From contig NZ_PQSS01000026.1 of assembly GCF_002920535.1 (NCBI RefSeq), positions 1 to 64,000 on the forward strand: 64,000 bases of DNA. Reading direction: 5' to 3'. This DNA is from Streptomyces sp. Ru71. GTDB taxonomy: Bacteria; Actinomycetota; Actinomycetes; Streptomycetales; Streptomycetaceae. The position numbers and the translations under genes are program-made. A model generated the notes under the pieces. That model saw only the letters and a list, made by a program, of their open reading frames with translations, had not been told where the DNA came from and searched no databases. Every line of letters starts with the position of its first letter. Within the stretch, counting starts at the first letter, position 1. This document shows positions 32,815-43,371 of this stretch, piece by piece.

Positions 32815-33758
32815 CGGCCGGCCTCCTGCCGCTGCTCGGTGAGGGCGAGGAACGCGGCTTCCAGCGGCGAGACCACGGGGGCGAGTTCACGCACGGCGAC
32901 GCCGGCGTGGACGAGCGCGGACACCAGCGCGTCCAGGGCCGGCACGGCGGCGCGCACGACGATCGCCTCACCGTCGTGGCGCGGTACGGCGTCGTCGGCG
33001 ACGTGGACTCCGCTCGCGCCGTCGGCCAGTCGGCGGGCGGCCCGCGGGTCGGAGGTGAGCAGGCGGTAGTCGAGTGCGTCGTTCTCGGCGGCGAGTTTGC
33101 CGAGCGGTCCGGAGAAGACGACGCGTCCGGTGGCGAGGATGGTGACCTCGGAGCACAGCGCTTCCAGGTCGTCCATGCGGTGGCTGGAGAGCACGATGCC
33201 GGTGCCCTCGGCGGCGAGGCGGGTGAGCACGCCGCGCACGTGCCGGGTGCCGGCGGGGTCCAGGCCGTTGGCGGGTTCGTCGAGCACGAGCAGCCGGGGC
33301 CGGGTCAGCAGCGCGGCGGCCAGCCCGAGCCGTTGCCGCATGCCGAGCGAGAACCCCCGGACGCGGTCGTCGGCGACGTCGGTGAGGCCGACCTGGTCCA
33401 GGACGTCGTCGAGGCCGGCCGTCCGCGCGTCGCCGCCGCGCAGGGCGGCCAGCGCGGCGAGGTTCTGGCGGGCGGTGAGGGACGGGTAGAGCCCGGGCCC
33501 GTCCACGAACCCGGCGACCCCGTCGGGTGCGGCGAGTGCCCGGCCGACGGGCGTGCCGAGGATGTGCAGGCTGCCGCCGTCGGCGACGGCCAGGCCCAGC
33601 AGGAGGCCGAGCAGGGTCGTCTTGCCGGCGCCGTTCGGTCCGACCAGGCCGTGGATCTGACCCCGCGTCACATCGAGGTCGACGCCGTCGAGGGCGACGA
33701 CGTCACCGAAGCACTTGGTGATCCCGCGAGCCTGGACCACGAGAGGTGTGCTGCTCAT
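32811..33758 (-). CDS. ABC transporter ATP-binding protein
   Basis: 315 residues from the ATG after AAAGGGA. Walker A GPNGAGKTT (about 43-51), the signature FSLGMRQRLGLAAALL, Walker B LLVLDEPANGLDP and the H-loop SSHR are all intact. The C-terminal extension is that of CcmA/DrrA-like exporters. First gene of a three-gene operon with the permease and the exported phosphoesterase. Exported cargo unknown; no resistance marker or regulator is adjacent. Confidence 0.93.
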   Translation of the reverse strand: MSSTPLVVQARGITKCFGDVVALDGVDLDVTRGQIHGLVGPNGAGKTTLLGLLLGLAVADGGSLHILGTPVGRALAAPDGVAGFVDGPGLYPSLTARQNLAALAALRGGDARTAGLDDVLDQVGLTDVADDRVRGFSLGMRQRLGLAAALLTRPRLLVLDEPANGLDPAGTRHVRGVLTRLAAEGTGIVLSSHRMDDLEALCSEVTILATGRVVFSGPLGKLAAENDALDYRLLTSDPRAARRLADGASGVHVADDAVPRHDGEAIVVRAAVPALDALVSALVHAGVAVRELAPVVSPLEAAFLALTEQRQEAGR

Positions 33759-34046
33759 GAGTCCCTTTCTTCGCAACGCTCAGGGACCTTAGGGACGGCA
33801 CACGGCTCCGGCGACGACTGCCGGTTGAACCTGGATCAAACAGATTGCCAAAGCCTCGCAAGAACCCGGGCGCGAAAGGGGGACCTCCACGCAGAGTCGG
33901 GCAATACGCCGGCAACTCCCCTCCAGTTGCTCGAAAAATCACCGAATCTCCCCTATGTCCAATCGGTTGACATGTTCAAGACGACCTCTCGATCATCGGC
34001 GGCACCGAGGTCGCGGCGGCGCCGCGACAGTGACGAGGGGATGGGT

Positions 34047-37000
34047 GTGAGACACAGACAACGGCACGTCAGACGCATGCGGACCGTGGCCGTGACGGCC
34101 GCGTCCGCCGTTCTCGTTTCGTTAACCCCGCAGGTGGCCTTCGCCGCCTCCGGGGACGACACCGACGGCACAAGCATCGCCGACACCATCAAGGGCTGGT
34201 TCTCCGACGACGACGGGGGCGGCCTCCGGACACCGAAGGCACCGAAGACCGGCGGGGACCCGGCCCTCCCCAGCCGGGACAAGCTCCCCAAGGGCGCCAA
34301 GGCCCCCAAGGCCACGCGTGTCGCCGAACTCACCACCCGCCGCACGCCGTTCGCCCGCTACTGGCGGATGTCCGACGGACGGGTGCAGGCCGAGGTCTCC
34401 GCGGTGCCGACCGCCTACCGGGCCGGGAAGGCCTGGAAGAGCATCGACTCCGGCGTCACCGCGGCCGCCAAGCCGGGCTACGCCTTCGCCAACACCACCA
34501 ACACCGGCCGCAGCTACTTCGGTACGGCGTCCGACCGGCTGGTGCGGTTCGAGGCCGCCGACGGCCACGTCGTCACCCTCGGCCTGCGCGGCACCGGCGG
34601 CGCCCTCGCGCCGAAGGCCGAGGGCAACACCGTCACCTACCAGGACGCGGTCTCCGGCACCGACCTGGTGTACGAGGTCGGGCCCGGGCGGGTCAAGGAG
34701 AACATCGTCGTCAGGCAGCGCCCGGCCACGGCTCCCGTCTTCACCTTCACCCTCGACACCGGCGGACTGACCCCGAAGGCCGGCAAGGACGGCGCCATCC
34801 GCCTCTACGGCGACGGCGACTCGCCCGTGCTGGAACTCCCGCCCGCGTTCATGACGGACGCGAAGAAGGACGCCGAGTCCCCGTACGGCACCCGGTACAG
34901 CACCGCCGTACGCCAGCAGCTCACCCGCGACGGCAAGCGCTGGACGGTGACCGTCACCCCCGACGCACGCTGGCTGTCCGCACCCGAGCGGCAGTACCCG
35001 GTGACCATCGACCCGACCATCACGGTCGCGCCGCCGCCCTCGCAGGCGCAGGACGTGATGATCTCCTCCGACGGCCCGGCGGAGAACTACGACTCCTCCT
35101 GGCGGCTGTCCGTCGGCAACACCAGCACCGGCAGCTCCCGCGCCCTGCTGCGGTTCCCGGTGACCGGCATCCCCGCCGGCACCAAGGTCGACTCGGCCGA
35201 ATTGAAGCTCTACTACGACCAGACCCACACCTCCAGCTCCAGCGAGGTGCAGCTGGAGGCGCACCGCGCCACCGCCGCCTGGGACGAGTCCACGGCGACC
35301 TGGAACAGCGCCTCCGGCATCACCGGCGAGCTGTCCGGCACGTCCGTGGTCGTCGACGACGGCGACACCGGCACCACGGCCGCCAAGGGCTCCTGGCCGG
35401 CGTCCGGCAACACCGCCTACACGCAGTACGCGGTCAACAAGGACTACCTGTACAACAAGGACTCCGTCGCCGGCGACACCTACACCTGGCAGCCCAGCCT
35501 CCCCGAGGACGGCACCTACCAGGTCGAGGCGCACTACGTGCCCGCCGAGGACCGGGCCACGTCCGCGCCGTACACCGTGACCTACGACGGCGGCAGCAAG
35601 ACGTACACGGTCGACCAGCGGGCCGGCTCGGCCGGCGTGTGGAAGACGCTGGGCAGCCACCCCTTCAAGGCCGGCACGCTGGGCAAGGTCGTCCTCGGTG
35701 ACGGGCCCGCCTCCACCTCCACCTCGGTGATCGCGGACGCGGTCCGCTTCACCAAGGGCGGCGTCGTCACCAAGCGGCCGGAGGAATCCAACACCTGGCA
35801 CTCCTTCCCGGTGACCAGGACCGTCCAGCAGTGGGTCGACGGCACCTACCCCAACTACGGCTTCGTCATCAAGGCCGGGGACGAGAGCCCCACCGGCCCC
35901 AAGGGCGGACCGCGCTACGAGGGCAGCGAGTACGCCTACGGCGGCGAGCACGCCACCTACCCGCGGCTCGTGGTCACCTTCGGCCGGCAGGGCGTGGACC
36001 TCGCGGCGCCCACCACCATCCACGCCACCGGCGCGGAGCTGGACTGGTCCGCGTACCAGGACCCGTCGGCCAACCTCGGCGACGACCTCGTCGAGTACCA
36101 GGTGCACCGCTCGGTCTTCCAGAACTTCACGCCGTCGCAGTCCACGCTGGTCGCCCCCGTCGCGCCCGGCACCACGGCGTACACGGACTCCTCGGCCGTG
36201 CCGACCCGGGCCGACGACGCAGACCCGCTGGGCCGCGCCTACTACTACATGATCGCGGTCAAGACCCGGGACGGACAGGTCATCCCGGCACCCACGCAGC
36301 TGGTGCGGCTGCCCAAGGCCGGCCGCATCACCAAGCTGGTGGAGGCGTCCCAGGACACCACGCTCACCGCGGCGCAGCCCACGACGGCGCACGACACCAT
36401 CCTGGACGCCGGCGTCGCCAACAACTGGCTGATGGTCGGCAACAACTCGGCCACCTACGGCACCAGCCGGGCCGTGGCCCGCTTCCCCGCGCTCGGCGTC
36501 CCGGCGACCGCCCGCGTGGTGGACGCCCAGGTGAAGATGTGGTCGTTCTCCACGACCACCACCTCCGGCGGCGCCCAGTACGAACTGCGGCCGCTGACGC
36601 GGGACTTCGACGAGGCGAGCGCCACCTGGCAGAAGGCCGACGCCGCCACGGCGTGGACCGGCGCGGGCGGTGACACCGGCGCGGCCGTGGCGAGCACCGG
36701 CAACTTCACCAACGACCCCGTCGCACGCGGCTGGGACGTCACCTCGCTGGTGCAGGGCTGGGTCAAGGACCCGGCGAGCGGGCACGGTGTGCTGGTGAAG
36801 CTGGCCGACGAGGCGGGCCCGCAGGAGCGCAGCCTGTTCGTCTCCGGCGAGGGCGTCGAGTCCCGGCTGCGGCCGAGGCTGGCCGTGACGTACATCGACT
36901 CCACCACGGACTCGACGTACTACGCGCCGCAGACCCCGGCGCGGATGACCCCGAACTCCGACCACACGGTCGAGGTCACCCTCACCAACACCACCACGAG

Positions 37001-40000
37001 CACCTGGCAGGCCGGCCGGCACGTGCTGACCTACCGGTGGGAGCTGCCCGACGGGAGCGATGTCACCAACGGCGGCAACCAGGTGCTCACCGCGCTGCCG
37101 GCCGATCTGCTGCCCGGTGACTCCGTCACCCTCCAGGCGCGGGTCAAGACACCGATCAACTCCGACGCGGGCAACAAGCGCACCGACTACGCGCTGATCT
37201 GGGACGTCCGCGACACCCAGGCCGGCACCTGGGTCTCCGGCACGGACGGCATCGCGGGCCTGCGGCAGAGCGTCGCCGTCGAGGACCCGACCTCCGACCA
37301 GCTGGGCCTGGAGAAGTTCTACTCCTACAGCGGCATCAACACCGGCGCGGGCTCTTCCCTGATGAACAGCACCGCCGCGGGCAACGCCGTGTGGCAGTAC
37401 AACGCCTTCAACAACCCGGGCCGGGGGCTCAACACCTTCCTGCGCTTCGCCTACAACACGCAGGACACCTCCGACACGGTGGCCGGCGCGGGCTGGTCCG
37501 TGCAGGCGTCCGGGCCGATCCGGCTGGGCAGCCCGCTGGACTTCCACCCCAACCCGCGTCCGACCGAGGTGCGACTGCCGGACGGCGACGGCACCACGCA
37601 CGTCTTCCGGCTCCAGGGCGACGGCACCTGGAAGGCGCCCGCGGGCGTCCACTTCCGGCTGTCGGCCAAGCCCGGCCTGGACTGCACCCCGAACAAGGAC
37701 CCGATACCGGACGCCTGGACGCTGACCCGTCCGGACGGCACGCGGTTCCTGTTCGGCTGCGACGGCTATCTGACCTCCACCGTGGACAAGAACGGCAACA
37801 CGCAGACGTTCACGTACGAAGAGCGCAAGTCCAACAACAAGCCGACGAAGTTCCTGAAGTACATCACCGACCCGGCGGGCCGCCAGTCGCTGACCGCCAC
37901 GTACTACACCAAGGCCGACACCGGCAATCCGAAGATCGTCGACCACCTCAAGTCGGTGACCGAGATCTCCGGCCGCAAGCTGACGCTGGAGTACTCGGAC
38001 AAGGGCCTGCTCACCAAGCTCACCGACGGCGCGGGCTCCGCCCAGCCGAAGGTGTTCGGCTTCGAGTACGACGCCACGCAGGGCAACAAGAACGTCAAGC
38101 TGGTGAAGATCACCGACCCGCGCGGACACGCGACGGCGCTGGCGTACTACTACCCGCGTGAGGGCGACGACCCGAAGTATCACTGGTGGACGCAGACCCT
38201 CACCGACCGCCTCGGCGGCAGTACGGACTTCGCCTACGCGCCGGACACCGCCAACACCCGCTACACCTCCACGAAGGTCACCGACGCCGAGGGCCACGCC
38301 ACGACGTACGTGACGGACGACTACGGCCGTCCGGTGCAGTCGACGAACGCCAAGTCGCAGGTGACCAAGCTGGCCTGGGACGCGGACAACAACGTCACGT
38401 ACATGGAGGAGGCCAACGGGGCGAAGACGGCGTACTGCTACGACCCGCTGACCGGCTATCCGCTGTGGAAGCGCACCGCCGAGCAGAACCAGGGCGGGGT
38501 GCCGCCGCAGAGCGACTGCGCTCCGGGCAGGTACCCGGTGAACTCGCAGCAGTTCGAGTACGTCAAGCGCCTCGACGGCTACTCCGCCGACCTGGTCCGC
38601 AAGACGTCGCCGCAGGGCCGTACCTGGGGCTTCGGCCATGACGCCTTCGGCAACCTCACCACGGTCACCGACCCCAAGGGCGTCTCCACGCCCGAGGACG
38701 GCGACTACACCACGCGCTACGCGTACGACTCCTACGGCCAGCTGACCACGTCGACCGACGCCAACGGGCACGCCACGAGGAACAGCGAGTTCGGTCCCAC
38801 CGGCTACCCGGCGAAGATCACGGACGCGCTGGACGAGACGACGGCGTACACCTACGACGAGCGCGGCAAGGTGCGCGAGGTCCTCGACCCGCTCCAGCAC
38901 AAGACCACGCAGACGTACGACACCTACGGCCGCCCGCTGGTGCGCACGGTCCCCAAGGACCAGGCGAAGAACGACCTGATCACCACGCCGGCCCCGGTGT
39001 ACGACGCCAACGACAACGTCACCAGGGCGACCGCGCCCAACGGGGCGGTGTCCACGGCCGTGTACGACGCGGCCGACCAGATCACCGAGGCGGTCGCGCC
39101 GAAGGACTCCGACACCGCGCCGGAGCGGAAGACCACCTACACCTACGACCGCACCGGGCATCTGAAGTCGACGACCGAGCCCAAGGGTTCGGCGACGGCG
39201 ACCGACCCGGACGACTACACCACGACCAACACCTACGACGAGATCTACCAGGTCACCGATGTGGTGAACGCCCTCGGGGAGAAGATCTCGTACGGCTACG
39301 ACGAGGTCGGCAACAACGTCAGGGTCGTCGACCCGAAGAAGAACCGCACGGCCGACCCGGACGACTTCGCCTCCACGATGGAGTACGACCTCGAACACCG
39401 CCTCACCAAGGTCACCGACTCCGCGGGCAAGACCACCTCGCGCAGCTACGACAAGGACTCGCTGCCGGTCTCCGAGACGGACCAGGCGGGCAGCACGACC
39501 CTGATCAGCTACGACGAGCGGGGCAAGCAGACCGAGGTGAAGGTGCCGCACGACGGCTCCGGTTCCGGCACGGTCTACCGCACCACCCGCACCGAGTACG
39601 ACCAGGTCGGCAACGTCATCCGGACGATCACCCCGCGCGGCACCGAGACGGCGAACGAGGACGACTTCACCGCGCGCACCGAGTACGACGCGCTGAACCG
39701 GCCGGTGAAGAAGTACCTGCCGTACGACCCGTCGGACAGCCGCTACAACAGCCCGAACGTCTACACGCAGACGTTCTACGACGCGGCGGGCCGGGTCACC
39801 CGGACCTCGCTGCCGCCGTCGCAGGGCCAGAGCGTCCGCAACGACACCGAGTACACCTACTACGACAACGGCTGGGCACGGACGTCGACCGACCCGTGGG
39901 ACATCCAGACCTCCTACGAGTACAACGAGCTGGGCCTGCAGACCTCCCGCACGCTCACCTCGGCCGGCGGGTCCGTCAGCCGCACCATGGGCTGGAGCTA

Positions 40001-42713
40001 CTACCCCAACGGCAAGCTGAAGGAGAAGACCGACGACGGCGTGCCGGTGGGCACCGCGGTCCCGCTCGTCGACAACTCCGACTTCCAGCACACCGCCTCC
40101 ACCGGGACCTGGAGCACGGGCAGCCAGACCGGCCAGCAGGGATACGACCACCGCGTCCACGCGGCGGGCGCCGGCGCCGACTCCTTCACCTGGACGCTGG
40201 ACATCCCCAAGGACGGCACGTACACGGCCTATGTGAAGTTCCCGCAGACCAGCGGGGCCAGCAAGACCGCGAAGTACCGTGTCACCCACGCCCAGGGCAG
40301 CGCCGACAAGACCGTCGACCAGTCCACGGCGGCCGGCACCTGGGTGAGCCTCGGCTCCTACGACTTCACCCGGGCGGCGCCCGGCAAGGTCGAGCTGTTC
40401 ACGAGCGCCGACGGCCCCGTCGTGGCCGACGGCGTGAAGCTGGTCCGTGACCTGTCCGGCGAGGTCGACGCGGAGAAGCACCAGTTCCGCTACGCCTACG
40501 ACCTCAACGACAACCTCTCGCTGATCGACGACCTGTCGCCCGGCGCGAAGACCGACAAGTACACGATCTCCTACACCGACGTGAACAAGGTCTCGAAGAT
40601 CACCGAGTCCCTCGCCGGTGCGGAGACCACGACCACCAGCTACACCTACGACCCCAACGACCAGCCGGAGACGGTCACCCATCCCGACCAGTTCTCCAAG
40701 TACACCTACGACCTGAGGGAGAAGGTCCAGTCGGTCTCCGTGGGCACCTCGCCCGGCGACACCGACCCGAAGGTGTCCACCTACACCTACACCGACCGCG
40801 GTCAGGTGGGCAGGCAGGTCAAGGACAACGGCAACACCGTCGACACCACCTACTTCCTCGACGGGGCGGTGAAGACCACCACCGAGAAGAAGTCCGACGG
40901 CACGCTGGTCGCCTCGCACACCTACGCCTATGACGCCAACGGCAACAAGGCGAAGGACGCGTCGAAGAAGATGAACGCCGACGACCACGCGGCGTATCTG
41001 GAGTCCACCACGGACTACGCGTACGACCCCGTCGACCGGATCGCGAAGGCGGTCAAGACCGGTCACGGGGCCACCACGGAGACCTACGTCCACGACGACA
41101 ACGCCAATGTGATCGAGCAGTCGGTCGGCGACGTCTCCACGGAGTTCCGCTACGACCGCAACCGGCTGCAGACCTCGACGACGGCCGGGTCCGTCACGTC
41201 CTTCACCTACGACCCGCTGGGCCGTCAGGAGTCGTACTCCCGCGACGGAAAGGTCGTCGCCCGCAGCGTCTACGACGGGTTCGACCACGTGGTCGAGTCC
41301 CAGCAGATGGACGCGACCGGCGCGATGAAGTCGACGAAGTACACCTTCGACCCGCTCGACCGCACCGCGTCCAAGACCGCCGACGGCAAGACCACGGACT
41401 ACCACTACCTGGGCCTGTCCCAGGAGGTGCTGACCGAGGAGGTCGCCGGCAAGCTCACCAAGTCCTACCAGTACAGCCCGTGGGGCGAGCGCCTGTCGCA
41501 GATCACGCACAAGGACGACGGGACGTCTGAGGACGCCTACTACGGCTACAACAGCCACACCGACGTCGAGACGCTCACCGACGACAAGGGCGACACCCGG
41601 GCCACCTACGGCTACACGGCCTACGGCAACGCCGACGCCACGGAGTTCACGGGCATCGACAAGCCGGACCCGGCGAACCCGCAGAAGGAGGAGTACAACC
41701 CCTACCGCTACAACGCCAAGCGGTGGGACACCAACTCCGGCACCTACGACATGGGCTTCCGTGACTACGACCCGGGTCTGAACCGCTTCACCACCCGGGA
41801 CATGTACAACGGCGCCCTGGCCGACATGAACCTCGGCAACGACCCCTTCACGGGCAACCGGTACGCCTTCACCGGAGGCAACCCGATCAGCAACGTGGAG
41901 ATCGACGGGCACTTCTTCGCGATCGCGCTGGCCGCCGTGGGCCTCGCGGCCGTCGTCGAAGCGGTGGTCGTCGCGGTCGTGGTCGTCGCGGTCGTCGCCG
42001 CCGTCGCCTACGTGGCCACCCAGGTCGCGGAGCGCATCCAGGAGAGCACCCGGGACGAGGCGGACGAGGACACCGAGGAGGAGCCCGCACCGGACCCGAG
42101 GCGCGTGCCGCGACCGGTGCCCGACGACGACGGCCGGCGCGGCAACTGCGGCGACGGCTGGGTCAACTACAAGGACACCGACGCGGCGAACGGCAACCGG
42201 GCCCAGGGCGTCGACGCCTGCCTGACCAAGGACTACCTGAACAGCCACCAGGGCACGCCGACGTCCAGCGTGCTGCCGCCCGGCTACCGCTGGGCGCAGG
42301 ACTTCGCCCAGAGCAAGGGCCTGGTCCCGCAGACCAACGTCAACAACTGCCATCTGCTGGGCAACAAGCTGAGCGGTTCCGGCACGGACGCCCGCAACCT
42401 CGCCACCTGCTCGCGCGGGGCCAACGCCAAGCAGCGCGGCTCCGACCAGGGCGACGACCACATGTACAGCTACGAGAAGCAGGTGTACGACGCGGTCATG
42501 TCGGGGCAGGACGTCATGTACTCGGTGACACCGGTCTATGACGGGAACCGGACCGTGCCGACCGGCTTCCAGGTGTCGGCGTACGGTGTGTACCCGGACG
42601 GCACGATCGGGATCAACCTCACCACCCTGATCCCGAACACCCTGAAGACCGGGGACAACCTGGGCTCACAGTCGCAGAACGGCTCGCCCGTCCCCACGGG
42701 ATCGACACCATGA
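34047..42713 (+). CDS. Secreted RHS/YD-repeat polymorphic toxin with C-terminal nuclease
   Basis: 2,888 residues. The GTG start is chosen because GAGGGG lies six bases upstream; an ATG at 34041 abuts that site. Sec signal to about residue 33 (QVAFAASG). Then: a DNRLRE-type domain (about 335-435), a golvesin-like domain (about 470-570), a second DNRLRE-type domain (about 770-950), an Ig-like region, and YD/RHS repeats (about 1250-2610) interrupted by a second golvesin-like domain (about 2008-2131). The RHS core (YDPGLNRFTTRDMYNGA) is followed by an apolar stretch (about 2623-2660). The tip (about 2745-2865) looks like a DNA/RNA non-specific endonuclease: CHLLGNKLSGSGTDARNL, YEKQVYDAV and VTPVYDG. 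A SUKH-like immunity gene follows. Confidence 0.9.
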   Translation: MRHRQRHVRRMRTVAVTAASAVLVSLTPQVAFAASGDDTDGTSIADTIKGWFSDDDGGGLRTPKAPKTGGDPALPSRDKLPKGAKAPKATRVAELTTRRTPFARYWRMSDGRVQAEVSAVPTAYRAGKAWKSIDSGVTAAAKPGYAFANTTNTGRSYFGTASDRLVRFEAADGHVVTLGLRGTGGALAPKAEGNTVTYQDAVSGTDLVYEVGPGRVKENIVVRQRPATAPVFTFTLDTGGLTPKAGKDGAIRLYGDGDSPVLELPPAFMTDAKKDAESPYGTRYSTAVRQQLTRDGKRWTVTVTPDARWLSAPERQYPVTIDPTITVAPPPSQAQDVMISSDGPAENYDSSWRLSVGNTSTGSSRALLRFPVTGIPAGTKVDSAELKLYYDQTHTSSSSEVQLEAHRATAAWDESTATWNSASGITGELSGTSVVVDDGDTGTTAAKGSWPASGNTAYTQYAVNKDYLYNKDSVAGDTYTWQPSLPEDGTYQVEAHYVPAEDRATSAPYTVTYDGGSKTYTVDQRAGSAGVWKTLGSHPFKAGTLGKVVLGDGPASTSTSVIADAVRFTKGGVVTKRPEESNTWHSFPVTRTVQQWVDGTYPNYGFVIKAGDESPTGPKGGPRYEGSEYAYGGEHATYPRLVVTFGRQGVDLAAPTTIHATGAELDWSAYQDPSANLGDDLVEYQVHRSVFQNFTPSQSTLVAPVAPGTTAYTDSSAVPTRADDADPLGRAYYYMIAVKTRDGQVIPAPTQLVRLPKAGRITKLVEASQDTTLTAAQPTTAHDTILDAGVANNWLMVGNNSATYGTSRAVARFPALGVPATARVVDAQVKMWSFSTTTTSGGAQYELRPLTRDFDEASATWQKADAATAWTGAGGDTGAAVASTGNFTNDPVARGWDVTSLVQGWVKDPASGHGVLVKLADEAGPQERSLFVSGEGVESRLRPRLAVTYIDSTTDSTYYAPQTPARMTPNSDHTVEVTLTNTTTSTWQAGRHVLTYRWELPDGSDVTNGGNQVLTALPADLLPGDSVTLQARVKTPINSDAGNKRTDYALIWDVRDTQAGTWVSGTDGIAGLRQSVAVEDPTSDQLGLEKFYSYSGINTGAGSSLMNSTAAGNAVWQYNAFNNPGRGLNTFLRFAYNTQDTSDTVAGAGWSVQASGPIRLGSPLDFHPNPRPTEVRLPDGDGTTHVFRLQGDGTWKAPAGVHFRLSAKPGLDCTPNKDPIPDAWTLTRPDGTRFLFGCDGYLTSTVDKNGNTQTFTYEERKSNNKPTKFLKYITDPAGRQSLTATYYTKADTGNPKIVDHLKSVTEISGRKLTLEYSDKGLLTKLTDGAGSAQPKVFGFEYDATQGNKNVKLVKITDPRGHATALAYYYPREGDDPKYHWWTQTLTDRLGGSTDFAYAPDTANTRYTSTKVTDAEGHATTYVTDDYGRPVQSTNAKSQVTKLAWDADNNVTYMEEANGAKTAYCYDPLTGYPLWKRTAEQNQGGVPPQSDCAPGRYPVNSQQFEYVKRLDGYSADLVRKTSPQGRTWGFGHDAFGNLTTVTDPKGVSTPEDGDYTTRYAYDSYGQLTTSTDANGHATRNSEFGPTGYPAKITDALDETTAYTYDERGKVREVLDPLQHKTTQTYDTYGRPLVRTVPKDQAKNDLITTPAPVYDANDNVTRATAPNGAVSTAVYDAADQITEAVAPKDSDTAPERKTTYTYDRTGHLKSTTEPKGSATATDPDDYTTTNTYDEIYQVTDVVNALGEKISYGYDEVGNNVRVVDPKKNRTADPDDFASTMEYDLEHRLTKVTDSAGKTTSRSYDKDSLPVSETDQAGSTTLISYDERGKQTEVKVPHDGSGSGTVYRTTRTEYDQVGNVIRTITPRGTETANEDDFTARTEYDALNRPVKKYLPYDPSDSRYNSPNVYTQTFYDAAGRVTRTSLPPSQGQSVRNDTEYTYYDNGWARTSTDPWDIQTSYEYNELGLQTSRTLTSAGGSVSRTMGWSYYPNGKLKEKTDDGVPVGTAVPLVDNSDFQHTASTGTWSTGSQTGQQGYDHRVHAAGAGADSFTWTLDIPKDGTYTAYVKFPQTSGASKTAKYRVTHAQGSADKTVDQSTAAGTWVSLGSYDFTRAAPGKVELFTSADGPVVADGVKLVRDLSGEVDAEKHQFRYAYDLNDNLSLIDDLSPGAKTDKYTISYTDVNKVSKITESLAGAETTTTSYTYDPNDQPETVTHPDQFSKYTYDLREKVQSVSVGTSPGDTDPKVSTYTYTDRGQVGRQVKDNGNTVDTTYFLDGAVKTTTEKKSDGTLVASHTYAYDANGNKAKDASKKMNADDHAAYLESTTDYAYDPVDRIAKAVKTGHGATTETYVHDDNANVIEQSVGDVSTEFRYDRNRLQTSTTAGSVTSFTYDPLGRQESYSRDGKVVARSVYDGFDHVVESQQMDATGAMKSTKYTFDPLDRTASKTADGKTTDYHYLGLSQEVLTEEVAGKLTKSYQYSPWGERLSQITHKDDGTSEDAYYGYNSHTDVETLTDDKGDTRATYGYTAYGNADATEFTGIDKPDPANPQKEEYNPYRYNAKRWDTNSGTYDMGFRDYDPGLNRFTTRDMYNGALADMNLGNDPFTGNRYAFTGGNPISNVEIDGHFFAIALAAVGLAAVVEAVVVAVVVVAVVAAVAYVATQVAERIQESTRDEADEDTEEEPAPDPRRVPRPVPDDDGRRGNCGDGWVNYKDTDAANGNRAQGVDACLTKDYLNSHQGTPTSSVLPPGYRWAQDFAQSKGLVPQTNVNNCHLLGNKLSGSGTDARNLATCSRGANAKQRGSDQGDDHMYSYEKQVYDAVMSGQDVMYSVTPVYDGNRTVPTGFQVSAYGVYPDGTIGINLTTLIPNTLKTGDNLGSQSQNGSPVPTGSTP

Positions 42714-42735
42714 CGGCACTCGGGAAGGACAACGG

Positions 42736-43278
42736 ATGAGTACGGCAGCCGACGTGGATCTCCTGATGCGGCTGATGCCACCGCCGGCGGACGGCGGCAG
42801 GACCGTCGACTGGGACGAGATGGCCCGGTCGTGGGGCCGGCCGTTCCCGCCCGACTACATGCGGTTCATGGAGGTGTACGGCGCCGGGGTGGTCCAGGAC
42901 TTCCTGGTCGTCGTCGCGCCGCAGCCGAACGGGCCGCTGGCCGAGGTCGGCTGGGACGGCATGGTCGAGGAGACCGGCAACGCCGAGGACACCTGGGCGG
43001 ACGCCTACAAGGCGCCCGGTCTCGAAGGCACCTCGCCGCGGCTGATCGCCTGGGGCGCGGCCTCCAGCGCCGATCTGATGTGCTGGGACGCCTCCGGCGA
43101 GGACCCGGCGGCCTGGCCCGTGCTGGTGTTCAACCGCGGGAAGATCGAGTTCAGCCGCTACGACTGCGGGATGGCGGAGTTCCTCACCCGTCTGCTGCGG
43201 GGCGAGTTCCCCGAGTGTCCGCTCGGGGACGTCACCCTCTGGGAGCGGGGGGAGGCCGCGTTCAAGAAGCTGGGGTGA
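42736..43278 (+). CDS. SMI1/KNR4 (SUKH)-family immunity protein
   Basis: 180 residues, ATG five bases after AAGGAC and 22 bp downstream of the RHS toxin. SUKH-type features are the opening acidic helix with WDEMARSWGRPFPPDYMRFMEVYGAG, then strands around FLVVVAPQP, LIAWGAASSADLMCWDASGEDPAAWPVLVFN and the closing amphipathic helix MAEFLTRLLRGEF. SUKH proteins are the commonest immunity family paired with nuclease-tipped polymorphic toxins, so it should bind and neutralise the toxin's C-terminal domain in the producing cell. Confidence 0.82.
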   Translation: MSTAADVDLLMRLMPPPADGGRTVDWDEMARSWGRPFPPDYMRFMEVYGAGVVQDFLVVVAPQPNGPLAEVGWDGMVEETGNAEDTWADAYKAPGLEGTSPRLIAWGAASSADLMCWDASGEDPAAWPVLVFNRGKIEFSRYDCGMAEFLTRLLRGEFPECPLGDVTLWERGEAAFKKLG

Positions 43279-43319
43279 CCCGGCTGAAACGCTGACGAGC
43301 GCCGAGAGGCGCTGAGAGA

Positions 43320-43353
43320 GGAAGGCCCGGACCGGTGACGGTCCGGGCCTTCC
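43320..43353. terminator. Perfect 15-bp hairpin terminator
   Basis: Arms GGAAGGCCCGGACCG and CGGTCCGGGCCTTCC around a GTGA tetraloop. It sits between the immunity gene and the convergent helical-repeat protein gene and can end transcription from both sides. Confidence 0.88.
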
Positions 43354-43371
43354 GGCTGCTCGCGGCGATGG

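Noticed and set aside
34122..42461. A very long open frame (about 2,779 codons) antisense to the RHS gene
   Set aside because: It is Val/Gly/Arg/Ala-rich and follows from third-position GC bias of the RHS gene; it has no domains and the RHS reading is unambiguous.
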